In this document: in pieces, positions 52,761-61,843 of the stretch
How positions within the stretch are numbered: position 1 is the first letter of the stretch
How the letters are laid out: each line of letters starts with the position of its first letter
Assembly (NCBI RefSeq): GCF_000014565.1
Contig: NC_008268.1
Span: forward strand, 1,377,001 to 1,441,000
Reading direction: 5' to 3'
Length of the DNA: 64,000 nucleotides
DNA from: Rhodococcus jostii RHA1
GTDB taxonomy: Bacteria; Actinomycetota; Actinomycetes; Mycobacteriales; Mycobacteriaceae
Program-made: the position numbers and the translations under genes
Notes under the pieces: model-generated
The model's database searches: none
Seen by the model: the letters and a program-made list of their open reading frames with translations, nothing else
What the model was told of the DNA's origin: nothing

Positions 52761-53633
52761 ATGAAGATTGCACTCGATCCCACCCCCTTCCACCACGACT
52801 ACTCACTTCTCGAACTGCCGGCGGTAGTTGCGGAACTCGGCTTCGAACACCTGCAGCTCACCCCGCATCGCGACATGATCCCGTTCTTCAACCACCCGAA
52901 GGCCGACGACGAGTTGGTCCGGCAGTTCCGCAAGTCCTGCAGCGACGCGGGCGTCGGAATCGCCTCCGTTTTGCCGGTCCTGCGGTGGTCCGGCCCGGAC
53001 GAAGACGCCCGCGAGGCGGCGGTGCGGTACTGGAAGCGCGCAATTCAGATCACGGTCGACCTCGGTGTGAACGTGATGAACACCGAGTTCAGCGGCCGCC
53101 CGGAGAAGGCCGAGGAATCGGAGCGCGCCTTCTACCGGTCGATGGAGGAACTCGTCCCCATCATCGAGCGTGAAGGCATCGACGTTCGCATCGACCCGCA
53201 CCCCGACGATTTCGTGGAGAACGGTCTGGACGCCATCCGGATGATCCGCGGCATCAACTCCAAGAACTTCGGACTGGTGTACGTCGCGTGCCACTCGTAC
53301 CACATGGGCGCCGGCATGCTCGAGATCATGCGCGCGGCCGGAGACATGCTGCGGCTCGTCCACGTCGCGGACACGATGGATCACCACCGCTCCCACGGAC
53401 TGCGGTACATCACCAACCCGCCCGGCAACCCGGTGCGTGTCCACCAGCACCTGAAGATCGGTGACGGCGACCTCGACTGGGACGAGTTCTTCGGCGGACT
53501 CGGCGAACTCGGCTTCTACGACAAACCCGACACGGTGATGGTGTCCAGTGTGTTCGCCGAAGACGAGAACGCTCACGACGTCTCCCGCTACCAACTGAAG
53601 ACCATGAAGGATTACATCGCGCGCACGCGGTGA
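52761..53633 (+). CDS. iolH: TIM-barrel sugar phosphate isomerase/epimerase, IolH-like
   Basis: A 290-aa AP-endonuclease-2-type barrel, distinct from the iolE gene two positions upstream. It starts MKIALDPTPFHHDY and has the DIHPDD-like metal segment VRIDPHPDDFVENG, VYVACHSYHMG and LRLVHVADTMDH, with a closing DVSRYQLKTM. The order iolG-iolH resembles the Corynebacterium and Bacillus clusters, where IolH's role is unclear; proposals include inosose isomerisation. No other biochemical claim can be made from the sequence. Confidence 0.78.
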   Translation: MKIALDPTPFHHDYSLLELPAVVAELGFEHLQLTPHRDMIPFFNHPKADDELVRQFRKSCSDAGVGIASVLPVLRWSGPDEDAREAAVRYWKRAIQITVDLGVNVMNTEFSGRPEKAEESERAFYRSMEELVPIIEREGIDVRIDPHPDDFVENGLDAIRMIRGINSKNFGLVYVACHSYHMGAGMLEIMRAAGDMLRLVHVADTMDHHRSHGLRYITNPPGNPVRVHQHLKIGDGDLDWDEFFGGLGELGFYDKPDTVMVSSVFAEDENAHDVSRYQLKTMKDYIARTR

Positions 53634-53644
53634 AAGGACAACAC

Positions 53645-55150
53645 ATGAGCACCAACATCACTCGCGAAATCGCACACTGGTCCGACGGCAAGGGATTCGC
53701 CGGTACCAGCGGCAACACCGCCCCGGTCACCAACCCGGCCACCGGTGCCGTCACCGGTCAGGTCGCCCTCGCCAGCGTCGAGGACGCCCGCGCCGTCATC
53801 GACGCCGCCGCCGCCGCGTTCCCCGCCTGGCGCGACACCTCCCTCGCCAAGCGCACCCAGGTGATCTTCACGTTCCGGGAACTGCTCAACGCCCGCAAGG
53901 GCGAGTTGGCGGAGATCATCACCGCCGAGCACGGCAAGGTCGTCTCCGACGCCCTCGGTGAGGTGTCCCGCGGCCAGGAGGTCGTCGAATTCGCCTGCGG
54001 CATCGCGCACCTGCTCAAGGGCGGCATGACCGAGAACGCCTCCACCAACATCGACGTCTCCTCCCTCCGCCAACCCGTCGGCCCGGTCGGGATCATCTCC
54101 CCGTTCAACTTCCCCGCCATGGTCCCGATGTGGTTCTTCCCCATCGCCATCGCCGCCGGCAACACCGTCGTCCTCAAGCCCAGCGAGAAGGACCCGACCG
54201 CCGCGATCTGGATGGCCGAACTCTGGGCCGAAGCCGGCCTGCCCGCCGGCGTGTTCAACGTCCTGCAGGGCGACAAGACCGCCGTCGACGAACTGCTCAC
54301 CAACCCCGCCATCAAGGCCATCAGCTTCGTCGGGTCCACCCCCATCGCCCAGTACGTCTACGCCACCGGCACCGCCCACGGCAAACGCGTCCAAGCCCTC
54401 GGCGGGGCGAAGAACCACGCCATCGTCCTCCCCGACGCCGACCTCGACCTCGCCGCCGACGCCATGGTCAACGCCGGCTTCGGCTCCGCCGGCGAACGCT
54501 GCATGGCCATCAGTGCCCTGGTCGCGGTCGGCGACATCGCCGACGAACTCGTCGCCAAGATCAAGGACCGCACCGACACGCTGAAGATCGGCGACGGCAC
54601 CCAGGACTCCGACATGGGACCGCTCGTGACCAAGGTGCACCGCGACAAGGTCGCCTCCTACATCGACGCCGGCGAAAAGGACGGCGCCACCATCGTCGTG
54701 GACGGGCGCACCGTGCAGGCCAATGGCGGTGCGGACGGGTTCTGGCTCGGCCCGACCCTGATCGACCACGTCACCACCGACATGTCCGTCTACACCGACG
54801 AAATCTTCGGACCCGTCCTCTCCGTCATCCGCGTCGGGTCCTACGACGACGCCCTGGAACTGGTGAACTCCAGCCCGTTCGGCAACGGCACCGCCATCTT
54901 CACCAACGACGGCGGCGCCGCCCGACGGTTCCAGAACGAGGTCGAGGTCGGCATGGTCGGCATCAACGTCCCCATCCCCGTCCCGATGGCGTACTACAGC
55001 TTCGGTGGCTGGAAGAACTCCCTGTTCGGCGACACCCACGCGCACGGCACCGAAGGCGTCCACTTCTTCACCCGCGGCAAGGTCGTCACCACCCGCTGGC
55101 TCGACCCCAGCCACGGTGGCCTCAACCTCGGCTTCCCCCAGAACGCATAG
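53645..55150 (+). CDS. mmsA: CoA-acylating (methyl)malonate-semialdehyde dehydrogenase
   Basis: ALDH-superfamily enzyme oxidising malonate semialdehyde (IolA step) or methylmalonate semialdehyde with CoA and NAD+ to acetyl-CoA or propionyl-CoA. The 501-aa protein has ISPFNFPAMVPMWFFPIAIAAGN, KPSEKDP, FVGSTPIAQYV, ALGGAKNHA and the nucleophile cysteine in GFGSAGERCMAIS. The ATG at 53645 follows AAAGGA. It closes the inositol operon, 11 bases after iolH, and is followed by a strong hairpin. In this context it is the IolA function. Confidence 0.92.
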   Translation: MSTNITREIAHWSDGKGFAGTSGNTAPVTNPATGAVTGQVALASVEDARAVIDAAAAAFPAWRDTSLAKRTQVIFTFRELLNARKGELAEIITAEHGKVVSDALGEVSRGQEVVEFACGIAHLLKGGMTENASTNIDVSSLRQPVGPVGIISPFNFPAMVPMWFFPIAIAAGNTVVLKPSEKDPTAAIWMAELWAEAGLPAGVFNVLQGDKTAVDELLTNPAIKAISFVGSTPIAQYVYATGTAHGKRVQALGGAKNHAIVLPDADLDLAADAMVNAGFGSAGERCMAISALVAVGDIADELVAKIKDRTDTLKIGDGTQDSDMGPLVTKVHRDKVASYIDAGEKDGATIVVDGRTVQANGGADGFWLGPTLIDHVTTDMSVYTDEIFGPVLSVIRVGSYDDALELVNSSPFGNGTAIFTNDGGAARRFQNEVEVGMVGINVPIPVPMAYYSFGGWKNSLFGDTHAHGTEGVHFFTRGKVVTTRWLDPSHGGLNLGFPQNA

Positions 55151-55159
55151 GTACTGGTT

Positions 55160-55193
55160 CTCCGCGCCGGACCGTCCGCGGTCCGGCGCGGAG
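55160..55193 (+). terminator. Hairpin terminator at the end of the iol operon
   Basis: A perfect 15-bp stem (55160-55174 with 55179-55193) with loop TCCG begins ten bases after the mmsA stop. No T-run follows. It separates the iol operon from the NDH-2 gene. Confidence 0.78.
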
Positions 55194-55216
55194 TCCGTTC
55201 GATCGAAAGGAACTTC

Positions 55217-56608
55217 ATGAGCGACACCTCTCTCGCCCGCCGTCATCGGGTCGTGGTCATCGGATCGGGATTCGGCGGCCTCTTCGCCACCAAGGCTCTG
55301 AAACGGACGGACGTCGATGTCACTCTGATCGATCGCACGACGCACCACCTGTTCCAGCCGTTGCTGTATCAGGTGGCGACGGGAATCCTGTCCGAGGGTG
55401 AGATCGCGCCCGCGACCCGGCTCGTCCTCGAGGACCAGCAGAACGCGTCCGTCCTGATCGGCGGAGTCGAGAAGATCGATGTCGCCGACCGGACCGTCAC
55501 GTCCACACACCGCGGCCGCACCACCGTCACCGAGTACGACAGCCTCGTCGTTTCGGCAGGCGCCCGCCAATCCTATTTCGGCAACGACCATTTCGCCGAG
55601 CACGCACCCGGAATGAAGACGATCGACGACGCCCTCGAGCTGCGCGGCCGGATCCTGGGCGCCTTCGAAAGCGCCGAGGTGAGCACCGACCCCGCCGAGC
55701 GGGAGCGACTCCTGACGTTCGTCGTGGTCGGCGCCGGGCCCACCGGAGTGGAGATGGCCGGCGAGATCGCCCAGCTCGCGCACCGCACTCTCGCTGGCGC
55801 CTACCGCACCATCGACCCCCGTGACGCGCGGATCATCCTCCTCGACGCGGCGCCCACGGTGCTTCCGCCCTTCGATGAGAAGCTGCGTCGGGCTGCCGCC
55901 GACACGCTGGAGGATCTCGGCGTCGAGATCCAACTCGGCGCGATGGTGACCGACGTCGACGACGACGGACTCACCGTCCGCGACCAGGACGGCGACGAGC
56001 GGCGGATCGAGGCCGCCTGCAAGATCTGGTCCGCCGGTGTCGCAGCCAGTCCGCTGGGCCGGCAACTGGCCGAACAGACCGGCGCCGCCACCGACCGTGC
56101 GGGCCGCGTCCTCGTCGAACCCGACCTCACCCTCCCCGGCCACAGCAACGTCTTCGTCGTCGGCGACATGATGAACCGCGACGGTCTTCCCGGCGTCGCG
56201 CAGGTCGCGATCCAGGGCGGCCGCTACGCCGCGCAGCTGATCGCCGCGGAGGTGCGGGCCCACCGGAAAGGTCGCGAGAAGCCCGAACGCGCCCCGTTCC
56301 GCTACACGGACAAGGGCAGCATGGCCATGATCTCCCGCTTCCACGCGGTCGCGAAGGTCGGCCGCCTCCAACTGACCGGGCTGCTCGCCTGGTTGCTCTG
56401 GCTCCTGATCCATCTGGTCTACATCGTCGGATTCAAGAGCCGACTCGCGACCGCCATGTCCTGGACATGGTCGTTCCTGGGCAGAACTCGGGGACACCTG
56501 GCGGTCACGGAGCAACAGGTGGTCGCGAGGACGGCGATCAACCGGCTCGATGCCTGGGAGGATTCCTCCCGGGCGGTACCCGAGGCGGCGGCGGCCCCCG
56601 CACGGTGA
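55217..56608 (+). CDS. ndh: Type II NADH dehydrogenase-like NAD(P)/FAD oxidoreductase
   Basis: Single-chain flavoprotein of 463 aa transferring electrons from NADH to quinone without pumping protons. The FAD site is VVVIGSGFGGLFATKAL and the NADH site VVVGAGPTGVEMAGEIAQL. The NDH-2 fingerprints HHLFQPLLYQVATG and FVVGDMMN are present, and a hydrophobic C-terminal segment (TGLLAWLLWLLIHLVYIVGF) acts as membrane anchor, as in actinobacterial Ndh. AAAGGAA precedes the ATG. It overlaps the kinase gene downstream by four bases. Confidence 0.88.
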   Translation: MSDTSLARRHRVVVIGSGFGGLFATKALKRTDVDVTLIDRTTHHLFQPLLYQVATGILSEGEIAPATRLVLEDQQNASVLIGGVEKIDVADRTVTSTHRGRTTVTEYDSLVVSAGARQSYFGNDHFAEHAPGMKTIDDALELRGRILGAFESAEVSTDPAERERLLTFVVVGAGPTGVEMAGEIAQLAHRTLAGAYRTIDPRDARIILLDAAPTVLPPFDEKLRRAAADTLEDLGVEIQLGAMVTDVDDDGLTVRDQDGDERRIEAACKIWSAGVAASPLGRQLAEQTGAATDRAGRVLVEPDLTLPGHSNVFVVGDMMNRDGLPGVAQVAIQGGRYAAQLIAAEVRAHRKGREKPERAPFRYTDKGSMAMISRFHAVAKVGRLQLTGLLAWLLWLLIHLVYIVGFKSRLATAMSWTWSFLGRTRGHLAVTEQQVVARTAINRLDAWEDSSRAVPEAAAAPAR

Positions 56609-57606
56609 GTACCGTCCCCTCCGTGCCTGCTTCCGCTCACACCGTCGGCATCGACGTCGGTGGTACCAGTATCCGTGCCTGCGTGGTCGACGAGACCGGC
56701 GAGGTGCTCGACTCCGTCCAGGCACCCACGCCGCAGTCGGCGAAAGCCCTCGAGGACGCGCTCGACCGCGCCGTCCGCGAGCTCGCGTCCCGTCATCGGA
56801 TCGCCGCCGTCGGTCTCGCCGTGGCGGGATTCATCAGTTCCGACCTCACCACCGTGCGCTTCGCCCCGCACCTGCCGTGGAAGAACGTGCCGGTCGCGAA
56901 CGACCTGAGCGACCGGCTCGGACTGCCGGTGGTCCTCGAACACGACGCGAACGCGGCGGCGTGGGCGGAGCACCGGTTCGGCGCTGCCGCCGGTGGTCGC
57001 AATGTCGTGATGGTCGCGATCGGCACCGGTATCGGTGCGGCGCTGCTCATCGACGGCACCCTGTACCGGGGCAGTTACGGCGTCGCTCCCGAACTGGGCC
57101 ACCTCCAGGTGGTGCCGGGCGGCAGACCGTGCGCCTGCGGTAAACGGGGGTGCTGGGAACGGTATTGCAGCGGAACCGCGCTCGTCGACACGGCCATCGA
57201 ACTCCTCGCCGCCGACCCGACGAGTTCGACGGTGCTCGCACGCGAGGTCGCGAGCGATCCAGGCTCGCTCACCGGCCGCCGCATCGCGAGCGCCGCGCGG
57301 GACGGTGACCCGCTCGCCGTGCGCACCATGGAGGAGTTCGCACGGTGGCTGGGCGTCGGACTCGCCATGGTCGGTGACGTCTACGACCCCGATCTCGTCG
57401 TCGTCTCCGGTGGCGTCAGCGGCTCTGCTCCGCTGTTCCTCGACCACGCGCGCGACGTCTACGCCTCTCTTGCAACCGGTTCCGGACACCGCCCCCTCGC
57501 CCGCATCCGCGAAACCCAACTCGGCGAATCGGCCCAGCGGATCGGGGCCGCCACGATGGCAAGGGACGCGCTGCTGAACGGAGCTCCGCTCCCCGTGCGT
57601 GGTTGA
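56605..57606 (+). CDS. ROK family sugar kinase, glucokinase-like
   Basis: A 333-aa ROK kinase. ATP-binding IDVGGTSIRACVVDE opens the protein. The sugar and catalytic segment is EHDANAAAWAE (Asp base about residue 113), followed by AIGTGIGAAL and the zinc-type motif CACGKRGCWERYCSG, and then VSGGVSGSAPLFLD. The start is the GTG at 56605, overlapping the NDH-2 stop (GTGA), so translation is coupled. Glucose is the usual substrate for this subgroup, but N-acetylglucosamine, N-acetylmannosamine or another sugar cannot be excluded. The GTG start has no strong ribosome site of its own. Confidence 0.85.
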   Translation: MSTVPSVPASAHTVGIDVGGTSIRACVVDETGEVLDSVQAPTPQSAKALEDALDRAVRELASRHRIAAVGLAVAGFISSDLTTVRFAPHLPWKNVPVANDLSDRLGLPVVLEHDANAAAWAEHRFGAAAGGRNVVMVAIGTGIGAALLIDGTLYRGSYGVAPELGHLQVVPGGRPCACGKRGCWERYCSGTALVDTAIELLAADPTSSTVLAREVASDPGSLTGRRIASAARDGDPLAVRTMEEFARWLGVGLAMVGDVYDPDLVVVSGGVSGSAPLFLDHARDVYASLATGSGHRPLARIRETQLGESAQRIGAATMARDALLNGAPLPVRG

Positions 57607-57624
57607 CGAGTCTCTGGACTCGTC
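57605..57624 (+). terminator. Short hairpin after the ROK kinase gene
   Basis: GACGAGTC (57605-57612) and GACTCGTC (57617-57624) form a perfect 8-bp stem with loop TCTG, starting inside the kinase stop codon. There is no T-run. It may terminate the ndh-kinase transcript weakly. Confidence 0.4.
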
Positions 57625-58097
57625 GAGCACTCACGAGCGGCGGAGCCGCATTTGTCGGTGGCCGCCGCGGCATCAACCCGGCCCACTCCGGGGGCCCGCG
57701 ACGGCAACTGCCGCTTCCCCGACTGCCAGGTCCCGGCGCGGCTCTGCGACATCGACCACACGACGCCGTTCGATCACGACCACCCCGAGAACGGTGGTCT
57801 CACCGTCGAGTCGAATCTCGCGTGCCTGTGCCGACGTCACCACCGGCTGAAAACCGACGGCTCCTGGACCGTCCGCCGGACCGGCGGAGGGAACCTCGAA
57901 TGGACCACGCCGCGCGGCGATATCATCCGAACCGAACCCGAAGGGGCAGCAATCGAACTCACCGTGCCCTCCGACTCCTCACCGAGCGCTCCCACGACCA
58001 GCAGGACGAGGTGTATCCGAACGAACTGCACGGGAGGCTGGCCACACACCACCACGCACCGGCACCACCACCCGAAGGCGGCGGCACCGGTACGTGA
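57607..58097 (+). pseudogene. Remnant of a 13E12/DUF222-type HNH endonuclease gene
   Basis: Coding-like sequence without a start. The frame from 57607 holds the C-terminal HNH motif of the family: CRFPDCQVPARLCDIDHTTPF, then LTVESNLACLCRRHHRLKTDGSW and GGGNLEWTTPRGD. Near 57960-58000 the similarity appears to switch frame, because the frame offset by one reads DEVYPNELHGRLATHHHAP, a typical family tail, and stops at 58097. The N-terminal DUF222 part is missing. It is thus truncated at the 5' side and probably frameshifted. No flanking mobile-element repeats are visible. Confidence 0.65.
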
Positions 58098-58107
58098 GAG
58101 CGTGCGA

Positions 58108-59577
58108 TCAGTGGGCGGCGACGGCGGCGGTGCTTCCCGCAGCCGACGCGTCGGGCCTGCCTGCGCCGAGGCGGTCCTCCAACTCTTCGAGGCTGCGCCC
58201 CTTGGTTTCCGGGACGAAGCGGTACACGAAGTACACCGATATCAGGTTGACGAGGACGAACAGGCCGAACGTTCCGGTGGACCCGAGGACGGAGTTCAGG
58301 ATCGGGAAGACGAACGAGATCAAGGCGTTCGTCGTCCAGAGCACGAAGACCGCGATGCCCATGGCGAACCCACGGATGGCCATCGGGAAGATCTCCGAGA
58401 GCAGCAACCATACGCAGGTTCCGATGAAGCACTGCACGAAGGCGACGAACACCATCATCGCGGCGAGGATGATGTAGCTGCGCCCCGTGGACGAGGGCAG
58501 CAGGAACACCAGCGACAACGCGGCCTGCGAGGAGGCCACACCGATGAAGCCGGTCAGCAGCATCTTGCGACGATTCACGAAGCCCAGCAGGATGATTCCG
58601 AGAATCGTCATGACCACAGACGTGACACCGACCGCGATGGTGGCCACCAGGGACGCGCTCACGCCCAACCCGCTCTGTTCCAGGATCGTCGGGGCATAGT
58701 AGTTGACCGTGTTGATGCCCGTCGCCTGCTGCACGATGGCCAAACCGCAGCCGATCCAGAGGATCCGGCGCATCCACGGGTAGTCGCGCAGATAGTGGAC
58801 GGCGCCACTGACCTTCGAGTTCCGGTCGCGGGCGGCGTGGAGGCTGATGCTGGCGTACTCGACTGCGGCCTCCGACTCGCTGCGGCTCAGCTCGAGCGTG
58901 CTGCGGGTCTCGGCGAGCCGGCCCTTGGACGCGTACCAACGCGGTGAATCCGGGAGCGCGAGCATGCCGAGCAGCAGCAGAACCGCGGGCACCGAGGCGA
59001 TGGCCAGCATGTACCGCCACACCGTCGGGTCCTCGATGAGGTGATCGAGTAGCGCGTTGATCGAGAAGGCGAGCATCTGACCGGTGACGATCATCAGTTC
59101 GTTGATGGTCACCATCCGCCCGCGACGCTCGACCGGCGCCATCTCGGCCAGGTAGAGCGGGCAGGTGACGGCTGCGGCGCCCACACCGAGACCGAGGACG
59201 ATCCGCGCCAGCACCATGATCTCCACGTTGGGGGCCATCGCACACCCGAGTGCGCCGATGAGGAACAGACCCGCGCAGACGAGGAGTGTGCGCTTGCGGC
59301 CGAGAGCGTCCGACAGTCGGCCTCCCAGCAGCGCACCGACGGCGGCACCCGGGAAGAGCAGCGAGCTCACGACGGTTGCTTCGCCGACGGCGCTGAGGTT
59401 CAGCTCATCCTTCATGTAGAGCAGCGCACCGGAGATCACACCGGTGTCGTAGCCGAACAGCAGGCCCCCGAGCGTGGAGATGACGGTGAGCTTGGTCAGG
59501 AAGCGTTTGTGACTGCGCTCGTTGCGCGCAGCGCCGCCGCTTCCGCGGGCACTGGCAGCCGAGTGGGTTGTCGACAT
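58108..59577 (-). CDS. Sugar porter family MFS transporter
   Basis: A 489-aa carrier with 12 hydrophobic segments and the sugar-porter signatures: LLFGYDTGVISGALLYM in helix 1, GRLSDALGRKRTLL, LPDSPRWYASKGR after helix 6 and PETKGRSLEELEDRLG after helix 12. This subgroup includes IolT inositol permeases and hexose/arabinose proton symporters, and the iol genes 3 kb away favour inositol. I use the ATG at 59577 over the in-frame start at 59634. It is divergent from a LacI regulator gene with operator-like repeats between. Confidence 0.88.
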   Translation of the reverse strand: MSTTHSAASARGSGGAARNERSHKRFLTKLTVISTLGGLLFGYDTGVISGALLYMKDELNLSAVGEATVVSSLLFPGAAVGALLGGRLSDALGRKRTLLVCAGLFLIGALGCAMAPNVEIMVLARIVLGLGVGAAAVTCPLYLAEMAPVERRGRMVTINELMIVTGQMLAFSINALLDHLIEDPTVWRYMLAIASVPAVLLLLGMLALPDSPRWYASKGRLAETRSTLELSRSESEAAVEYASISLHAARDRNSKVSGAVHYLRDYPWMRRILWIGCGLAIVQQATGINTVNYYAPTILEQSGLGVSASLVATIAVGVTSVVMTILGIILLGFVNRRKMLLTGFIGVASSQAALSLVFLLPSSTGRSYIILAAMMVFVAFVQCFIGTCVWLLLSEIFPMAIRGFAMGIAVFVLWTTNALISFVFPILNSVLGSTGTFGLFVLVNLISVYFVYRFVPETKGRSLEELEDRLGAGRPDASAAGSTAAVAAH

Positions 59578-59694
59578 CAGGTGTTGGCCTTTCTGGGGAA
59601 TGCTCACACATCGCGACACGGAAGATCGGTTCACGTGTCGATACCGCCCGAGTGCGCTCGGCTCGATGCAGCCGAAGGGGCGTTCTCTCCTGGA

Positions 59695-59721
59695 CTGAAG
59701 CGATTCACTAACGCGCTTCAG
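59695..59721. promoter_or_regulatory. LacI-type operator candidates between the sugar porter and lacI-family gene
   Basis: CTGAAGCG (59695-59702) and CGCTTCAG (59714-59721) are perfect inverted copies spaced 11 bases apart. The left copy also forms TGAAGC-GATTCA (59696-59707), a 12-bp near-palindrome with the central CG typical of LacI-family sites. Confidence 0.5.
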
Positions 59722-59813
59722 TTACCTACTATGATGTGAATCACAGAGGGTGTCAAGGGCAGAGATCTCGCTGCGGGAGAATGTCCCTGACGACACAACC
59801 GAGGGAGATCGAG

Positions 59814-60866
59814 ATGCTCGACGATCGAGCCGCCGCGCACGACGGTGCGGAGCGGCTACCGGCCGGCCTGCACCGACGCCCCACGATGGCCGATGTCGCG
59901 ACGCGGGCCGGGGTGTCGCGCACCCTGGTGTCACTGATCTTCAGCAACAAGCCCGGAGCGTCCGACGAAACCCGGGACCGCGTCCTCCAGGCTGCAGACG
60001 ACCTCGGTTACCGTCTCGACCGGGCCGCCCGCATGCTCGCGCGCGGCCGCAGCCGCACCCTCGGCGTGCTCATCGACGTCCATCAGACCTTCCAGGCCGA
60101 TCTGATCGGAACCGTCTACGCGGAGGCCGAGGCCGCCGGATACGAGGTGCTGCTCTCCGCGAGCGCACCCACCCGGGACGAACACAAGGCGATCGAAGCC
60201 CTCCTCAGCCACCGCTGCGAGGGCCTGATCCTGCTCGGCCCGCTCTCCGAGGTGGACTATCTGCGCACGCTTGCGGACCGTGCCGTCGTCACCGTCGTCG
60301 GCCGCGCACTCCCCCACACCGCCGTCGACACCGTGCGGACGGCGGACGCCAAGGGCATCCGGCAGTCCGTCGACCACCTGGTCGAACTCGGGCATCGCGA
60401 GATCGTGCACGTCGACGGCGGCGCGGACCCGGGGTCACCCGAGCGGCGTCGCGCGTACCTCGCCGCGATGCGCAGGCACGACCTCTCCGACCACATCCGC
60501 GTCATTCCCGGTCAGCACAGCGAAGCGGCAGGTGTCGCCGCCGCAAACACTCTGCTGGCCGAAGACCGCCTGCCTACCGCCGTGCTCGCCGGCAACGACC
60601 GCTGCGCCATCGGTCTGATGGACGTGTTCACCCGCGCCCACGTCGACGTGCCCGGCGACATCTCGATCGTCGGGTACGACGACAGCCACCTTGCCCAGTT
60701 GTCGCAGATCGACCTCACCACCGTGCGGCAGGACACGGAGGGTCTGGCGCGGCACGCCGTGCAGTTCGCCATCGGCCGGCTCGAGAACGACGACCTCGGC
60801 CCGCAAGATTTCGTGATCGACCCCCATCTGGTGGTGCGCGGCACGACCGGTCCGGCCCGGTCGTAG
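59814..60866 (+). CDS. LacI family transcriptional regulator
   Basis: A 350-aa regulator with the N-terminal LacI helix-turn-helix and hinge (RPTMADVATRAGVSRTLVSLIFSNKPGASDETR, about residues 22-54, then YRLDRAARMLARGRSRTLGVL) and a periplasmic-binding-like effector domain ending VRQDTEGLARHAVQFAIGRLE and VVRGTT. I choose the ATG at 59814 with GGGAG six bases upstream; in-frame starts occur at 59736 and 59781. It is divergent from the sugar porter and is probably its regulator. Confidence 0.88.
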   Translation: MLDDRAAAHDGAERLPAGLHRRPTMADVATRAGVSRTLVSLIFSNKPGASDETRDRVLQAADDLGYRLDRAARMLARGRSRTLGVLIDVHQTFQADLIGTVYAEAEAAGYEVLLSASAPTRDEHKAIEALLSHRCEGLILLGPLSEVDYLRTLADRAVVTVVGRALPHTAVDTVRTADAKGIRQSVDHLVELGHREIVHVDGGADPGSPERRRAYLAAMRRHDLSDHIRVIPGQHSEAAGVAAANTLLAEDRLPTAVLAGNDRCAIGLMDVFTRAHVDVPGDISIVGYDDSHLAQLSQIDLTTVRQDTEGLARHAVQFAIGRLENDDLGPQDFVIDPHLVVRGTTGPARS

Positions 60867-60906
60867 CCGCGTCCCGCTGCAGCCGTTCAGCGCAGAGGCA
60901 ACGGAC

Positions 60907-61773
60907 TCACTGCGTGATGCTCCTCAGGTATTCGACGCTCCGGACGACGTCGCGCACGGGGCCTTCGTCCTCCGGTTCCGACGCGAGGATGGTGTCCTGT
61001 TCGAGGACGTACCAGCCGTCATAACCCTGAATCTGCAGCCGCTCGACCACCCCGGCGATATCCACGTCTCCGGTGCCCAGTGGCGTGTACATCCCTTGCG
61101 CGACGGCCTCGGTGTAGGTGAGTTCGCCCGCCCGGACCCGCGCGAGAAGCGCCGCATCGACGTCCTTCAGGTGCGCGTGGGCGATCCGCTCGGGGGCGGT
61201 GGTGACGAGGTCGAGGGGGTCGGTGCCACCGATCAGCAGGTGTCCGGTGTCCAGGCACAGCGGGATCGACGAGCCGTCCAGGATGCGGTCCACCTCGGCA
61301 CGGTTCTCGATCATCGTCCCCACGTGGGGGTGGATCACCGCCCGGAGTCCCCGGTCGGCGGCGGCCGACGACAGCCGGTCGAGGTTGCGCAACAACGTCT
61401 TCCATCCCGAGTCGTCGAGTTCCGGTCGCGAATCGTAACCGACGGCTCCCGTGACCGCCGCCAGAACCATCACCTCCGACCCCGACGCGACGAGTGAATC
61501 GATCGCCCCGCCAACCGCAGCGACGGCGTCGTGATCCGGATCGTGGAGCAGCACAGGAACGAATCCCCCGACCGCCGTCAGGTCGTACCGGGCGAGGGTG
61601 TCCGTCAGCTCGCGCGGATCCGAGGGGAGGAATCCGTCCGGACCCAGTTCGGTGGCAGCCAGGCCGGCGTCACGCATCTCGGTGAGCACCCGGTCGGGGT
61701 CGAGCTGGTGACCCCAGCCCTCCACCTCACACACTCCCCACGAAATGGGCGCACCTGCAAGTCGAATCGTCAT
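60907..61773 (-). CDS. TIM-barrel protein, inosose dehydratase-like
   Basis: A 288-aa AP-endonuclease-2-type barrel. The start MTIRLAGAPISWGVCEVEGWG is the pattern I associate with actinobacterial myo-inosose-2 dehydratases. Conserved segments follow: ATELGPDGFLPSDP, VIHPHVGTMIENRAEVDR with metal-ligand histidines, LCLDTGHLLIGGTDP, HAHLKDVD and YVLEQDTIL. It is the third member of this fold here, besides 50723 and 52761. It converges with the LacI gene and lies 70 bases downstream of the dioxygenase gene on the same strand. A paralogous dehydratase or epimerase for a different cyclitol is plausible. Confidence 0.75.
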   Translation of the reverse strand: MTIRLAGAPISWGVCEVEGWGHQLDPDRVLTEMRDAGLAATELGPDGFLPSDPRELTDTLARYDLTAVGGFVPVLLHDPDHDAVAAVGGAIDSLVASGSEVMVLAAVTGAVGYDSRPELDDSGWKTLLRNLDRLSSAAADRGLRAVIHPHVGTMIENRAEVDRILDGSSIPLCLDTGHLLIGGTDPLDLVTTAPERIAHAHLKDVDAALLARVRAGELTYTEAVAQGMYTPLGTGDVDIAGVVERLQIQGYDGWYVLEQDTILASEPEDEGPVRDVVRSVEYLRSITQ

Positions 61774-61843
61774 CGTCCTATTTCATCCCATCGCACCGGT
61801 CGGTGCTGTTGCAGTGACAGTGGGGCCGTGTCGGGAATCCCGC

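Noticed and set aside
53612..56725. 1037-aa open frame on the minus strand across mmsA and ndh
   Set aside because: Antisense to two firm genes with catalytic motifs; no recognisable domain.
59730..59745. TGTGAATCACA as a CRP site in the lacI-family promoter
   Set aside because: The half-sites are separated by one base instead of six, so it does not fit the CRP/GlxR site.
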